From Clostridium zeae (GTDB lineage Bacteria > Bacillota > Clostridia > Clostridiales > Clostridiaceae), in NCBI RefSeq assembly GCF_017312485.1, contig NZ_BMBA01000009.1, forward strand, positions 106,861 to 170,860: DNA of 64,000 nucleotides. The letters are read 5' to 3'. Below, in pieces: positions 43,898 to 55,500 of the stretch. The notes beneath the pieces were generated by a model, which saw only the letters and a program-made list of their open reading frames with translations, made no database searches and had not been told where the DNA came from. The translations under genes were made by a program, and so were the position numbers. How positions within the stretch are numbered: the first letter of the stretch is position 1; each line of letters starts with the position of its first letter.

Positions 43898-44294
43898 ATT
43901 AGATACCTTCCTTTAATAATAACGATGGACAATGTATTTTATATTGGTATTTTAATTAATTAATCTTCATTTGGGCCTGTATATTTTTTATATGATTACA
44001 TAAAAAATCAATAAAAATATTAATTATAAAGCTACATATTTATATATCGGCTGATACATATAATTATATTAGGATTTAATAGAAAAATTAATAGTATTTG
44101 TATAAAATATAAAAAAATTAGGTTGTTCAATTACAAAAAGTTCAATTATATTACAATAAATTTGGTGGTGTAGTTTAGAATATATAATAAAATGGTTAAA
44201 AAGATTGATTCTGGATATAATATTGAATACAATATGAATGATAGTATTAAAATTTATATATATAATTCGTAAAGTATATGATGTAGGTGATATT
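43898..44294. other. Gene-free divergent intergenic region
   Basis: About 400 AT-rich bases between the HD-GYP gene (-) and purR (+). An antisense open frame runs through purR and this region but lacks a ribosome site. I see no repeat, RNA or clear operator. Confidence 0.45.
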
Positions 44295-45110
44295 TTGGAG
44301 AAGATAAGTAGAAATGGTAGAATTGCAGCTATAACTAAGTATTTAATAGAAAATCCCAATAAAGTTATTGGGTTGAATACGTTTTCTGAATTACTAAATG
44401 CCGCTAAGTCCACAATAAGTGAGGATATAGTGATAGTAAGAGAGCTTTTAGAGAAAATGTATATGGGAAGAGTTGAAACAATATCAGGAGCAGCTGGTGG
44501 TATCAGATATATAGCTGAAATAGGAGAGATAGCAAAAAAAGATTTTGCAAATAGGTTATGTGAAATGTTAAAGGATCCTAATAGAGTGGTTCCAGGCAAT
44601 TTTATATACATGACAGATGTGATGTATAATCCTGAAATAATCAGTAAGGCTGGACTGATTTTGTCTTCATTTTTTAACAAAGATGAAGTAGACTATGTGG
44701 TTACTGTAGAAACCAAAGGAATTCCTTTAGCATACGAAGTTGCAAGAAACCTTGGAGTGCAACTTGTAATAGCAAGAAGGGATAGTAAAGTCACTGAAGG
44801 ACCAACGGTTACTATTAACTATGTATCTGGATCTTCAGGTAGACTGCAACAGATGTCTCTTTCAAAAAGATCATTGAAGACGGGTAGCAAGTGTATTTTT
44901 ATTGATGATTTTTTGAAAGGTGGAGGCACAGCAAAAGGAATAACTGACTTGTTAAAGGAATTTGATAGTAACCTAATCGGTATAGGGGTATTAGTAGATA
45001 ATGTAGGTACTAACAAGAAACTTATAAATAACTATGTTGCAATAGCAGAGTTAAAAGGTGTAGAGGAAACTGGAGAGGTTATAATGAATCCGTCTCTTCT
45101 ATTTCAATAA
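44295..45110 (+). CDS. purR: Purine operon repressor PurR
   Basis: 271 residues from TTG 44295 (MEKISRNGRIAAITKYL), with AGGTG five bases upstream; the longer frame from 44238 lacks a site. The N-terminal winged helix (residues 1-70, NTFSELLNAAKSTISEDI) precedes a phosphoribosyltransferase-like domain carrying the PRPP motif CIFIDDFLKGGGTAKG. In Bacillus PurR represses purine genes, and PRPP relieves binding. Slightly shorter than the B. subtilis protein (285). The order purR-spoVG-glmU-prs is conserved in low-GC gram-positives. Confidence 0.95.
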   Translation: MEKISRNGRIAAITKYLIENPNKVIGLNTFSELLNAAKSTISEDIVIVRELLEKMYMGRVETISGAAGGIRYIAEIGEIAKKDFANRLCEMLKDPNRVVPGNFIYMTDVMYNPEIISKAGLILSSFFNKDEVDYVVTVETKGIPLAYEVARNLGVQLVIARRDSKVTEGPTVTINYVSGSSGRLQQMSLSKRSLKTGSKCIFIDDFLKGGGTAKGITDLLKEFDSNLIGIGVLVDNVGTNKKLINNYVAIAELKGVEETGEVIMNPSLLFQ

Positions 45111-45207
45111 AAATTATTAATAATTAAAATAGTTTATATAATTTAGTAGAGTATATTAGATTGATTTTAGAAACAATAAAAAATTTTCAAAAAATTTAAT
45201 TTAAAAA

Positions 45208-45234
45208 AGAGGAATTTAGTAATTTTTGAAGAAT
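45208..45234 (+). promoter_or_regulatory. spoVG: Putative sigma-H promoter of spoVG
   Basis: AGAGGAATT (45208-45216), 13 bases, AGAAT (45230-45234) matches the sigma-H pattern RWAGGAWWT N12-14 HGAAT with one mismatch. spoVG is a classic sigma-H gene in Bacillus. Confidence 0.6.
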
Positions 45235-45269
45235 TTATAAATCAATAAAGCAACTGGAGGTGTAGTGAA

Positions 45270-45548
45270 GTGCAAATCACAGACGTTAGAATCAGAAAGA
45301 TAGCTGCTGAGGGTAAAATGAAGGCAATAGTTTCAGTAACCTTTGACAATGAATTCGTAGTTCATGATATAAAGGTTATAGAAGGTCAAAATGGTCTATT
45401 TATTGCTATGCCAAGTAGAAAAACTCCAGATGGAGAATTCAAAGACATAGCCCATCCAATAAATACAGATACTAGAGAAAAGATTCAAGAAGCTATTTTA
45501 ACTGAATATGAAAAGGCATTAGAAGTAGATACTGAAGATGCGGAGTAG
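45270..45548 (+). CDS. spoVG: Septation/sporulation regulator SpoVG
   Basis: 92 residues, GTG 45270 after GGAGGTG. The sequence matches SpoVG over its full length: [37 protein letters not shown], then [24 protein letters not shown]. SpoVG is a small DNA/RNA-binding protein that affects asymmetric septation, capsule and virulence genes in firmicutes. Sits between purR and glmU in the usual order. Transcribed from the sigma-H-like promoter just upstream. Confidence 0.97.
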   Translation: MQITDVRIRKIAAEGKMKAIVSVTFDNEFVVHDIKVIEGQNGLFIAMPSRKTPDGEFKDIAHPINTDTREKIQEAILTEYEKALEVDTEDAE

Positions 45549-45732
45549 TGTAGATAAAGGGAAGTTGATACTTCCTTTTATTTTTTTACTATAAAAGATC
45601 AATTTAGCGAATTTTTTATAAAAAGTTGAAATAGTGATTTATTTAAAATATAATATAATAGGCGTTAAGCTCAGATTATAAAATTAATTGAATATGCTAT
45701 TAATTTAATGTAACTCATAAAGAGGTGATTTA

Positions 45733-47100
45733 ATGTATAAATGTGCTATAATTTTAGCAGCTGGTCAAGGAAAAAGAATAAAATCCAACTTACCTAAAGT
45801 TTTGCATAAAGTTGCTGGAAAAGAAATGGTTAATCATGTTATTGATACTATAAGAAATGCTGGAATAAATGATGTTAATGTAATAATTGGTAAAGGTGCA
45901 GAACTTGTTAAAGAAAGAACAACTAGCAGAGAAGTCTCCTATTCAATGCAATTAGAACAATTAGGAACAGGCCATGCAGTGAAATGTGCGAAGGATTTTT
46001 TTAAGGATAAAAATGGTGTTGTAGCAGTATTTACAGGAGATGCCCCATTAATAACTAATTGTACTGTGGAAAGTCTTATAGAAACTCATATAAAAGAAAA
46101 TAATTATGCTACACTTTTGACATCAGTAATTGATAATCCAAGTGGATACGGAAGAATTATAAGAAGTGCTGAAGGTGTAGAAAAGATAGTAGAACATAAG
46201 GATTGTAATGAAGCGGAGCTCGAAGTAAATGAAATCAATGCTGGAATGTACTGTTTTGATATACAAAGCTTAAGTGAAGCATTAGAAAAAATATCTAATG
46301 AAAATGCTCAAGGTGAATATTATCTTACAGATATAATTGAAATATTTAAGAATGAAAATAAAAAAATTGGAGCAATGATAACAGAGTTTGAGCAAACAAT
46401 AGGGGTAAACTCTAGAGTTGAGTTGGCTAAAGTTGAAAATATACTTAGAGATAGAATAAACAAATTTCACATGGATAATGGAGTTACGCTGATTGATCCA
46501 AATAGCACATATATAGGTGCAGATGTTTCGATTGGACAGGATACTGTAATATATCCAGGAAATTATATAGAAGGAAATGCTGTAATAGGAGAAGAGTGTA
46601 TATTGTATCCAAATTCAAGGATAAGCAATAGTACTATAGGTAACGGCGTTGAAATACAATCTTCTGTAATAATAGATAGTACAATAGGAAATGAAACTAC
46701 TGTTGGGCCTTTCGCGTATATAAGACCTGAGAGTAGGATTGGAAGTAAAGTAAGAATTGGTGATTTTGTAGAAATAAAGAAATCCACAATAGATGATAAC
46801 ACTAAAGTTTCACATTTAACTTATATAGGTGATGCTGAAGTTGGTAAAAACTGTAACTTCGGATGTGGAACTGTAGTGGTAAATTATGATGGAGAAAATA
46901 AGCATAAAACTATCATAGGAGATAATTCCTTTATAGGTTGTAATACCAATTTAGTATCTCCTGTGGAAGTTAAAAATAACACTTATATAGCTGCTGGTTC
47001 TACTATAACTAAGGAAGTTCCTGAAGGAAGTCTTGCTATAGCTAGAGCAAAGCAAACCAACATAGAAGGTTGGGTGGATAAAAAAGGACTAAAAAAATAG
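45733..47100 (+). CDS. glmU: Bifunctional GlmU
   Basis: 455 residues, full length. The N-terminal uridylyltransferase begins with [26 protein letters not shown] and has [10 protein letters not shown] and FTGDAPLI. From about residue 250 a left-handed beta helix of hexapeptide repeats forms the acetyltransferase, with YIRPESRIG and [13 protein letters not shown] near the C-terminus. It makes UDP-N-acetylglucosamine from glucosamine-1-phosphate for cell-wall synthesis. GAGGTGAT before ATG 45733; prs follows after 40 bases in the same operon. Confidence 0.97.
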   Translation: MYKCAIILAAGQGKRIKSNLPKVLHKVAGKEMVNHVIDTIRNAGINDVNVIIGKGAELVKERTTSREVSYSMQLEQLGTGHAVKCAKDFFKDKNGVVAVFTGDAPLITNCTVESLIETHIKENNYATLLTSVIDNPSGYGRIIRSAEGVEKIVEHKDCNEAELEVNEINAGMYCFDIQSLSEALEKISNENAQGEYYLTDIIEIFKNENKKIGAMITEFEQTIGVNSRVELAKVENILRDRINKFHMDNGVTLIDPNSTYIGADVSIGQDTVIYPGNYIEGNAVIGEECILYPNSRISNSTIGNGVEIQSSVIIDSTIGNETTVGPFAYIRPESRIGSKVRIGDFVEIKKSTIDDNTKVSHLTYIGDAEVGKNCNFGCGTVVVNYDGENKHKTIIGDNSFIGCNTNLVSPVEVKNNTYIAAGSTITKEVPEGSLAIARAKQTNIEGWVDKKGLKK

Positions 47101-47140
47101 TTTTATTAGCTACCCCAAATTTTAAGGAGGTCTTCACAAT

Positions 47141-48100
47141 ATGATAACCCATGGAAAGAATATCAAAATATTTACTGGAAATTCACACCCTCAATTAGCA
47201 CATGAAATTGCAAGTATTTTAGGTTTGCCTGTAGGTACTGCAAAGGTAGGTACATTTAGTGATGGAGAAATTTCAGTAGATATTGGAGAGACTGTTAGAG
47301 GCGCTGACGTATTTTTAGTTCAATCTACAAGTGCTCCAGTTAATAATAACCTTATGGAATTGCTTATAATGATTGACGCATTTAAGAGAGCTTCAGCAGG
47401 AAGAATAACAGCCGTTATACCTTACTACGGGTATGCAAGACAAGATAGAAAAGCAAAATCAAGAGATCCAATCACAGCAAAATTAGTGGCAGATTTACTT
47501 ACTGCTGCTGGAGCTGAAAGAGTATTAACTATGGATTTGCATGCAGCGCAAATTCAAGGATATTTTAATATACCTGTAGATCACTTGATGGGAGCTCCTA
47601 TACTTTCTAAGTACTTCATAGAAAAGGGATTAATTGATAGAGATGATGTAGTTGTGGTATCACCAGATTTGGGTAGCGTAACTAGAGCTAGAAAGTTCGC
47701 AGATAGACTGCATGCACCTATTGCAATCATTGATAAGAGAAGACCAAAAGCTAATGTTTCAGAAATAATGAACATAATTGGTGAAGTTAAAGGGAAAAGA
47801 TGCATACTTATAGATGATATGATTGATACTGCAGGAACAATAGCGAATGCTGCAAATGCTCTAAAGGATTTAGGAGCAACTCATGTATATGCTTGTTGTA
47901 CACATGGAGTTCTTTCAGGTCCTGCATTTGAAAGAATAAATAATTCAGCTATTGAAGAGTTAGTTATGCTAAATACTATATCTCTTCCTGAAAGAGAAGA
48001 TTTACATAAGTTCAAGTCATTATCAGTGGCTCCGCTTATTGCAGAGGCTATAAATAGGATATATGATGACAAGCCGTTAAGCAAATTATTTGAAGGATAA
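47141..48100 (+). CDS. prs: Ribose-phosphate pyrophosphokinase
   Basis: 319 residues, full length. Motifs: [14 protein letters not shown] at the N-terminus, the flexible-loop [30 protein letters not shown] and the PRPP loop [15 protein letters not shown]. It transfers pyrophosphate from ATP to ribose-5-phosphate, giving PRPP for nucleotide, His and Trp synthesis. PRPP is also the inducer of PurR, encoded three genes upstream. AAGGAGGT before ATG 47141. Confidence 0.97.
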   Translation: MITHGKNIKIFTGNSHPQLAHEIASILGLPVGTAKVGTFSDGEISVDIGETVRGADVFLVQSTSAPVNNNLMELLIMIDAFKRASAGRITAVIPYYGYARQDRKAKSRDPITAKLVADLLTAAGAERVLTMDLHAAQIQGYFNIPVDHLMGAPILSKYFIEKGLIDRDDVVVVSPDLGSVTRARKFADRLHAPIAIIDKRRPKANVSEIMNIIGEVKGKRCILIDDMIDTAGTIANAANALKDLGATHVYACCTHGVLSGPAFERINNSAIEELVMLNTISLPEREDLHKFKSLSVAPLIAEAINRIYDDKPLSKLFEG

Positions 48101-48153
48101 ATTTATCCATACATAAATAAGAATTATTGATATAAAATATATATAGTTCGTTT

Positions 48154-48207
48154 GAAAGATACTATCGATTTATTGGCAATAATAAATAAGATAGTGTCTT
48201 TTTTTTG
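48154..48207 (+). terminator. Terminator after prs
   Basis: AAAGATACTATC pairs with GATAGTGTCTTT across a loop of about 25 bases, then a run of T residues. Confidence 0.7.
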
Positions 48208-48359
48208 TAATAAATTTTCTATAATTGATATATTTATTGGAAAAATTCAATTGAATAATATATATGTGGTAAATAATTTGTAACATTTTTGAAAAGATAT
48301 ATAAAAGAATAGTATAAGTGTGTTAAATTTAATATATAAAGAAATGAGGAGTGTTAGTT

Positions 48360-49046
48360 ATGGATGGACTATTAGGAAAGATACTCATTGTTGATGATGA
48401 TGAAAATATATGCGAAGTAATAAAGATGTATTTACAGAGTGCAAACTATGATACTAGAGTAGCTAGTAATGGAAGAATAGCGGAAGAAATGTTTTTAGAC
48501 TATAAACCGGATTTAGTGTTATTGGATATGATGTTGCCTCATATAGATGGTATTGATGTTTTAAAATGGATTAGGAAAGAACATGAAACACCTGTAATAA
48601 TGCTTACAGCAAAAGGAGAGACATTTGATAAGGTCCTTGCATTGGAGCTTGGTGCAGATGATTATATTGTAAAACCTTTTGAACCTAAAGAAATGATAGC
48701 TAGAGTAAAGGCAGTAATGAGAAGATATAATGTGGATTCAACTAACAAGGAAACTTTATATTTTTCAGAGCTTGTTATAGATGCAAACTCTTATAATGTT
48801 GTTTATAAGAGTAATGAGATAAAGATGCCGCCTAAAGAGTTTGAATTGTTATATTACCTAGCATGTAATAAAAACAGAGTGTTTACAAGAGAACAGTTAT
48901 TATGTGAGGTTTGGGGATACGATTATCCAGGAGACTCTAGAACTGTTGATGTTCATGTTAAGAGACTCAGAGAAAAATTACACGGAGGTTCTAATTGGCA
49001 GCTTGAAACTGTATGGGGTGTAGGATACAAGTTTGAGGTGAAGTAG
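48360..49046 (+). CDS. OmpR-family response regulator
   Basis: 228 residues from ATG 48360 (GAGGAG at 48346-48351; the frame opens at GTG 48351, which is part of that site). The receiver has VDDDENI, phospho-acceptor Asp in LVLLDMMLP, Thr in MLTAKGE and Lys in IVKPFEP. The winged-helix output domain ends VDVHVKRLREKLHGGSNWQLETVWGVGYKFE. Directly followed by its histidine kinase, with the kinase ATG adjoining the stop. Signal unknown; the nearby HtrA-like gene suggests envelope stress. Confidence 0.95.
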   Translation: MDGLLGKILIVDDDENICEVIKMYLQSANYDTRVASNGRIAEEMFLDYKPDLVLLDMMLPHIDGIDVLKWIRKEHETPVIMLTAKGETFDKVLALELGADDYIVKPFEPKEMIARVKAVMRRYNVDSTNKETLYFSELVIDANSYNVVYKSNEIKMPPKEFELLYYLACNKNRVFTREQLLCEVWGYDYPGDSRTVDVHVKRLREKLHGGSNWQLETVWGVGYKFEVK

Positions 49047-50462
49047 ATGAAAAGAAACAGTTTAGTTTCTAAGCTTTTAGGAACATTTACTTTGATAATA
49101 GCAGGATGTCTAGTAATAATAGCTATAGTGTTATCTTTTTGGTTTGAAAATTATCATTTTAATCAAAAAAAACAGCAACTAGATATACAGGCTAGTTTGA
49201 TAGCTAAAGAGAAAGCTAAGTTTGAAGATCAGGAAATTACCTTCAATGACTTGGAGAGGTTTGTAAATTATAGCGGCCAATCTATAAAGTCAGATATTCT
49301 AGTCACAGATTATTATGGTATAGTTAAAGCATATAGCGAAGATAAGAGTAGTCTTATGAGAATGCAAGTGATTGATAGTAAGAATCTTAATGAGCTTAAA
49401 AATGGTATATCAATAGAAGTGAGAAATACAGATAGTAAGACGCTTGGAGAATCACAATACATTTATTACAAACCCATAATGTACGGAGATACTTTTGCAG
49501 GTGCTATAGTTATGATCACGCCTCTGGAGCAGATAAAAGGTCAATTAAAACAAGTTTATGCAATTATATGGATAACAGTTTTAATCGCTTTGATATTATC
49601 TAGTATAATAATATATTACGTATGTAATAAGATGCTTATAATTCCACTAGCAAAGATAAATATTGGCGCTAAAAGGCTAGCAAAAGGTGATATAGAGAAT
49701 AGGGTTTATATAAATGCTAAAGATGAAATAGGTGAATTGGCTGATTCGTTTAATATAATGGCAGAGTCTTTAGAGGAAGTTGAGAAAAATAGAAGAGAAT
49801 TTATTTCTAATGTATCTCATGAGTTAAGATCCCCAATAACTTCGATTAAGGGTTTTATAGCCGGTATTTTGGATGGTATTATTCCTGTAGATAAGGAAAA
49901 GTATTATTTAGGTATAGCTTATGAAGAGATACAAAGGCTTACAAGGCTTATAAATGATCTGCTTGATTTATCAGCAATGGAAGCTGGTAAACTGAAGTTG
50001 AATGTTTCTGAAATAAATATAAATGAAATTATTAAACATTGTACAATAAGTTTAGAGCAAAAGATAAAAGAGAAGAAATTAAAAGTAGATGTGGTATTAG
50101 AAGGACAAAATCTGAATGTAGCTGGTGATAAAGATAGAATAATCCAAGTAGTAAATAATCTTATTGATAATGCAATTAAATATTGCAATGAAGGTGGTAA
50201 TGTAAAGATAACCACTAGGTCAAAAGGCAGCAAAGCATTAATTAGTGTCTACAACGATGGACCTATGCTATCGGAAAAAGAAAAAGCCTATATCTGGGAT
50301 AGATTTTATAAGTCAGATAAGTCTAGAACAAATAAGATTAGTACTGGCTTAGGATTGCCTATAGTTAGACATATACTTTCATTACATGGTGAAGACATTT
50401 GGGTGGAGAATAAGGCGTCAGATAAAGGAGTAGTTTTCACATTTTCACTAAAAAAAGTATAA
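49047..50462 (+). CDS. Sensor histidine kinase
   Basis: 471 residues. Two membrane segments (about 12-31 and 172-193) flank an extracellular sensor; a HAMP domain follows. The HisKA dimerisation helix has phospho-accepting His in NVSHELRSPITSIKG. The catalytic domain has the N box NLIDNAIKYCN, a short G1 region and the F box/G2 segment FYKSDKSR...STGLGLPIVRHIL. Autophosphorylates and passes phosphate to the preceding regulator. The ribosome site is inside the end of the regulator gene, indicating coupling. Confidence 0.94.
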   Translation: MKRNSLVSKLLGTFTLIIAGCLVIIAIVLSFWFENYHFNQKKQQLDIQASLIAKEKAKFEDQEITFNDLERFVNYSGQSIKSDILVTDYYGIVKAYSEDKSSLMRMQVIDSKNLNELKNGISIEVRNTDSKTLGESQYIYYKPIMYGDTFAGAIVMITPLEQIKGQLKQVYAIIWITVLIALILSSIIIYYVCNKMLIIPLAKINIGAKRLAKGDIENRVYINAKDEIGELADSFNIMAESLEEVEKNRREFISNVSHELRSPITSIKGFIAGILDGIIPVDKEKYYLGIAYEEIQRLTRLINDLLDLSAMEAGKLKLNVSEININEIIKHCTISLEQKIKEKKLKVDVVLEGQNLNVAGDKDRIIQVVNNLIDNAIKYCNEGGNVKITTRSKGSKALISVYNDGPMLSEKEKAYIWDRFYKSDKSRTNKISTGLGLPIVRHILSLHGEDIWVENKASDKGVVFTFSLKKV

Positions 50463-50495
50463 AATGTATGGTTTTAATACCGTAGGAGGTGCTAC

Positions 50496-51686
50496 ATGGA
50501 GAAGGAGGATAAAACTATACGCATCGAAAAATCTTCTAAAAAAGATGATACTAGTAGTTTAGAAGGAATGATTAGGTTTAAGGAAAATAAAAGAAGAAAT
50601 AATATAAAGAGATTAACAAAAGGTATTATAATAATTTTAGTTGCATCAGTGGCAGGCGCTATATCAGGTGCTTATATTGTTGAGAGAAAATATGGGTTGA
50701 AGTTGAAGGACAGCAATAAGACAATATTTCAGATTATAGATACTAGGGGTAGTTCCATTACTTCAGGGGATGGTCAAATTAGTTCGATTGTTTCAAAAGT
50801 TTCCCCTTCTATAGTAAGTATAAGTAATAAAGAAGATAACTTTAATATAAATAGCAATACAAATGTAACAGGAATAATATATAAAGAAGATGGATACATA
50901 GTAACAAATTATAGCGCTATATCAATGTTTGATAAGATATTAGTAAAAAGAGCAGGTATGGGTATTAAGATTGAGCAAGGTAGGATGATTGGATACGACA
51001 AAACAACTGATTTGGCAGTTATTAAAATTGATTCGGATAAGCTGCCAGTTGTAAAGATATCGGACCTATCGGATGTAAGAGAGGGAAGTAGTGCAATAGC
51101 TCTAGGTAATTGTATAGGAGATGATTATATAGGGCTTGTTACGTCTGGAATAATTACTTCGACCAATATAAGATTTAATTTTGAAAATGCAGAGTTAGGT
51201 AAGCAATCCATTAGGACATTCCAAACAAATGCAATAATAAATAGGGAAAATAATGGGGGAGTATTAACTGATGTATATGGAGAGGTAATAGGAATAAATA
51301 ATTTACCTGCTACTAATAAGTATTCTTCTCAAGGTCTAGGCATAGCTATAAACATTCAAGATGCAAAGAAGATAATAGATTCAATAATAAGTGATAATGA
51401 AGTAAAGCTTGTTAATCTTGGATTTAGAGGATGGAATCTTACATCAAAGCAAAACAAAGATATTGAGGGTGTGTATGTAGAAAGTATAGTTCCGAAAGGA
51501 AGCGCTGATATAGCAGGAATGAAGGCTTTGGATATCATTATAGAGATGGATGGCAGAAAGATAAAAACATTGACTGAAATTAATGATGTAATTAATTCAC
51601 ATAATGTTGGAGATAATATATCGTGTAAGGTACTAAGAGGAAAAAATACAGTAGAGTTAACTATGAAACTTTTACAAAAGGTGTGA
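50496..51686 (+). CDS. HtrA-like membrane protein with lost catalytic residues (pseudoprotease)
   Basis: 396 residues: cytoplasmic basic N-terminus, one membrane segment (about 43-60), a trypsin-like domain (about 95-300) and a C-terminal PDZ domain (about 305-390). The alignment with HtrA/DegP is clear (VTN, TDLAVIKI, GGVLTD, GLGIAI). But TNNHV reads TNYSA, replacing the catalytic His with Ser140, and GNSGGP reads ENNGGV, replacing the catalytic Ser with Asn253; only Asp172 remains. It is therefore probably not a protease, but it may bind unfolded or signal peptides. It lies 33 bases after the histidine kinase in the same unit. Confidence 0.88.
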   Translation: MEKEDKTIRIEKSSKKDDTSSLEGMIRFKENKRRNNIKRLTKGIIIILVASVAGAISGAYIVERKYGLKLKDSNKTIFQIIDTRGSSITSGDGQISSIVSKVSPSIVSISNKEDNFNINSNTNVTGIIYKEDGYIVTNYSAISMFDKILVKRAGMGIKIEQGRMIGYDKTTDLAVIKIDSDKLPVVKISDLSDVREGSSAIALGNCIGDDYIGLVTSGIITSTNIRFNFENAELGKQSIRTFQTNAIINRENNGGVLTDVYGEVIGINNLPATNKYSSQGLGIAINIQDAKKIIDSIISDNEVKLVNLGFRGWNLTSKQNKDIEGVYVESIVPKGSADIAGMKALDIIIEMDGRKIKTLTEINDVINSHNVGDNISCKVLRGKNTVELTMKLLQKV

Positions 51687-51990
51687 TATGAAGCATGCTT
51701 GCTATAAGAAGTAGCAAATGCATGCTTTGTTGCATTTTTTATTTTATGTTTGTATTATAGAGATATAATAGTTCCAAATAAAACCTAGTTTTATAATTAA
51801 GTTATCATTTATAGCTGAAATGATAATTAATGTGGTTTAACTAATGGAAATGGGATATAATTTCTTATGGTTAGGTAAAGTATTGGGATCATTAGACTGG
51901 AAATATGAATTATTATAGATATAAATAAGTATATAGATATGCAAGTAAATTTGCTGTATAAAATAAAGTGCACCTAATGGAGGTAAACGT
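51687..51990 (+). terminator. Gene-free stretch with terminator at 51691-51740
   Basis: AAGCATGCTTGCTA pairs with TAGCAAATGCATGCTT (two-base bulge) and is followed by TTGCATTTTTT. The remaining 250 bases before pth are AT-rich with no ORF seen. Confidence 0.7.
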
Positions 51991-52557
51991 ATGTATTTAG
52001 TGGTGGGGCTTGGTAACCCTGGGAAAGAGTATGTTAATACTAGACATAATATAGGGTTTGATGCAATTAATTATATTGCTAATAAGTATAATATAGAAAT
52101 AAATAGGGAAAAATTTAGAGGTGTGTATGGAGAAGGATACATAAACAACAATAAAGTCATCCTACTGAAGCCAACAACCTATATGAATCTTAGTGGAGAA
52201 AGCATAAGAGATATAGTAAACTTTTACAAATTAGATACTGATGAAATTATAGTATTATATGATGATATCAGTTTGGAAGTGGGAAAACTAAGAATAAGAC
52301 CTAAAGGCAGTGCTGGAGGTCACAATGGTATAAAGAGTATAATAGCAAATTTGGGAACAGAAGAATTTCAAAGAATAAAAATTGGAGTAGGACAACCTAA
52401 ACATGATCTTGTTTCACATGTTTTAGGGAAATTTAATGTGGAAGAAAATAAGATTTTAGAAAAAACGTTAGAAGCTGTTGTTCAAGCTGTTGAGGTTATA
52501 ATAAAGAATGATATTAGCGAAGCGATGAATAAATTTAATGGATTTAATGCGGAATAA
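51991..52557 (+). CDS. pth: Peptidyl-tRNA hydrolase
   Basis: 188 residues, full length. [19 protein letters not shown] at the N-terminus contains the catalytic His and conserved Asn; [28 protein letters not shown] and [13 protein letters not shown] follow. It frees peptidyl-tRNA released by stalled ribosomes. GGAGG before ATG 51991. Begins the conserved pth-mfd-... cluster; mfd starts 24 bases later. Confidence 0.96.
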   Translation: MYLVVGLGNPGKEYVNTRHNIGFDAINYIANKYNIEINREKFRGVYGEGYINNNKVILLKPTTYMNLSGESIRDIVNFYKLDTDEIIVLYDDISLEVGKLRIRPKGSAGGHNGIKSIIANLGTEEFQRIKIGVGQPKHDLVSHVLGKFNVEENKILEKTLEAVVQAVEVIIKNDISEAMNKFNGFNAE

Positions 52558-52581
52558 TAATGTATTACAGGTGGTGTTTCT

Positions 52582-55500
52582 ATGAGATTAAATGGCCTGA
52601 TGGAGCCGTTGAATAATAGTATCAACTTTCAGAAAGTTAAATCAAATATTGATAGGGATCGATATCCGTTTTCTACTTACGGTGTATCTGAATCAGGAAA
52701 AGGTTATCTAATAAGTGGTATATTTGAAAATAGTGATAAATCTATAGTTGTAATTACTCATAATGATATTGAAGCTAAAAATTTATACGAAGACCTATCA
52801 CTGTATACTACTGATGTCTATTACTTCCCTTCAAAAGAGATAGTTTTTTACAATATTGACGCTATTTCAGGAGATTTAAGGTGGGCTAGACTAAAAGTTT
52901 TAAAAGAGATTTTAGATAGCAGAAAGAAAATAATAGTAGTATCAATTGAGAGTTTTGCAACTGTATATACGCCTAAAGATTTATATATAAGTCATACTTT
53001 TAAAGTTGCAGTTGGAGATGAAATAAATTTTAAAGATTTTTCTAAAAGATTGATAGAATGCGGATATGAGAGAATGGATATAGTTGATGGTAAAGGTCAA
53101 TTCTCGGTTAGAGGAGGTATATTAGATATATATCCTCCTAATACTGCGTTGCCATATAGAATAGAGCTCTTTGGGGATGAGATTGACTCTATAAGATTTT
53201 TTAACTTAGAAAGTCAGAGAAGTATAGATAGAGTTAAAGAAATAGAGATCTTTCCAGCGAAAGAAGTGATATTAGACGATGAAACTATACAGAAGGCTAT
53301 AAATAGAATTAATGAAGAATTATCTAATTTTATAAAATCTAGAGATAGTAGTGACAAAGATATAATATCAAAGATAAAATCCAATATTAGATCCAATATA
53401 GAAAATCTTAAAGAAACCTGGTCCTTTGAAACAATTGATAGTTATTTACCTTTTTTCTTTCAAAAAGTATCAAGTTTCTTTGACTATTTTGAAGATTATA
53501 TAATGATTATGGATGATGATCAAAGATGTAATGGTAAATTAGATAGTGTTATATATGAATTTGAAGAAAACTATTCCTCATTCCTTGAGAGAGGAGATAT
53601 CTTGCCATCGCAGGGAAACTTGATATTAGGTAAAGATATTTTGGTTCAAAAGTTTAATTCATCAAGATTAATAACAATAAATGCATTTGCTAGGAATGGT
53701 GATTTTATTGAAAATGTCGATTCTATAGCTTTCTCTCAAGTAACCTTGAGTAGCTATCATGGAAGAATTGATATGTTGATTGATGAGATAAAAGAGAAAA
53801 AGAAAAATGGATATAAAACTATTATATTATCAGGAACAAGACCTAGAGGAGAAAGGCTGGTAGACACATTAAGAGACAGCGATATTGAAAGTGTCTATAA
53901 AGATATAATAAGTGAAATACAATTTGGTGAAGTTATAATAACCTTTGGAAATCAGTTAAAGGGATTTGAGTTCACAGATCTAAAGATTTGTGTTATATCA
54001 GATAAAGAAGTATTTGGAGAGGCTAAAAGGAAGTCAGTGAGAAAAGCTCCTAAGCAAAAAGGTGTTTCAAAAATAAAGAGTTTTGCGGAATTAAAGCTAG
54101 GAGACTATGTAGTTCATGCCAATCATGGTGTTGGAGTATATAAAGGAATTAAGCAAATTGATGTAAGTGGACATAAGAGAGATTATTTAGATATAGAGTA
54201 TGCTAAAGGTGACAAACTGTATGTTCCAGTGGATCAATTGGATCTAGTTCAAAAATATATTGGTAGTGAAGGAAAGTCGCCAAAAATAAGTAAGCTTGGA
54301 TCAACTGATTGGCAAAAAGCTAAAGCTAAGGTGAAAAAGTCTATTAATGAGATAGCTCAAGACTTAGTTAAGCTATATGCAACTAGAAATACATTAAAAG
54401 GGCATAAGTTTTCAAATGATACTCAGTGGCAGGATCAGTTTGAACAAGAATTTCCTTATGAAGAAACTCCAGACCAATTGACGGCGTTAGAGGAAATAAA
54501 GTCAGATATGGAATCTGGAAAGATTATGGATAGGCTGCTATGTGGAGATGTAGGCTATGGAAAGACTGAAGTTGCATTAAGGGCTGCATTTAAGGCTGTA
54601 ATGGATGGTAAGCAAGTTGCATTACTTGTTCCAACAACTATATTGGCAGAGCAACACTATGGTAATATGAAGAGAAGATTTTCAGATTTTCCTATAAAAA
54701 TAGATATGGTATCTAGATTTAGAACAGCTAAACAACAGAAGGAAACCTTGCAAGCAGTAAAAGAAGGAAACGTAGATATACTTGTAGGAACACATAGGTT
54801 AGTATCTAAAGATATACAGTTTAAAGATTTAGGACTACTTGTTGTGGATGAAGAACAACGATTTGGTGTAACACAGAAAGAGAAGATAAAAGGTATAAAG
54901 AAAAATGTGGACGTATTAACTTTGAGTGCTACGCCTATACCAAGAACGCTCCACATGTCTCTTACTGGAGTAAGGGATATATCAGTAATAGAAACTCCGC
55001 CGGAGGATAGATATCCTATACAGACTTACGTTGTAGAACAAAACGATCAACTTATAAGAGATGCCATTCTTAGAGAAATAAATAGAGGTGGGCAAGTTTT
55101 CTTTGTATATAATAGAGTTGAACATATTATGGAAATGTCTGATTATATCCAGAATCTTGTACCAGAATGTAAAACAACAGTAATTCATGGGCAAATGACA
55201 GAAAGACAACTAGAAAATGAAATGATGTTGTTTATGAATAATGAATATAATGTCCTTATATGTACTACAATAATTGAAACTGGTATAGATATACCAAATG
55301 TAAATACCATAATTGTATATGATTCAGATAAGATGGGATTGTCTCAGCTTTATCAATTGAGAGGAAGAGTTGGAAGAAGTAATAGAATAGCTTATTCTTA
55401 TTTTGTATACAAAAAAGATAAGATATTAACTGAAGTAGCTGAAAAACGATTAAGAGCCCTAAAAGATTTCACTGAATTGGGTTCGGGATTTAAAATTGCC

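Noticed and set aside
44069..44680. 203-codon antisense frame opposite purR
   Set aside because: It overlaps the conserved purR coding region, has no ribosome site and has a composition typical of an antisense shadow.
50496..51686. Active HtrA serine protease
   Set aside because: The His and Ser of the catalytic triad are replaced by Ser and Asn in otherwise well-aligned motifs.
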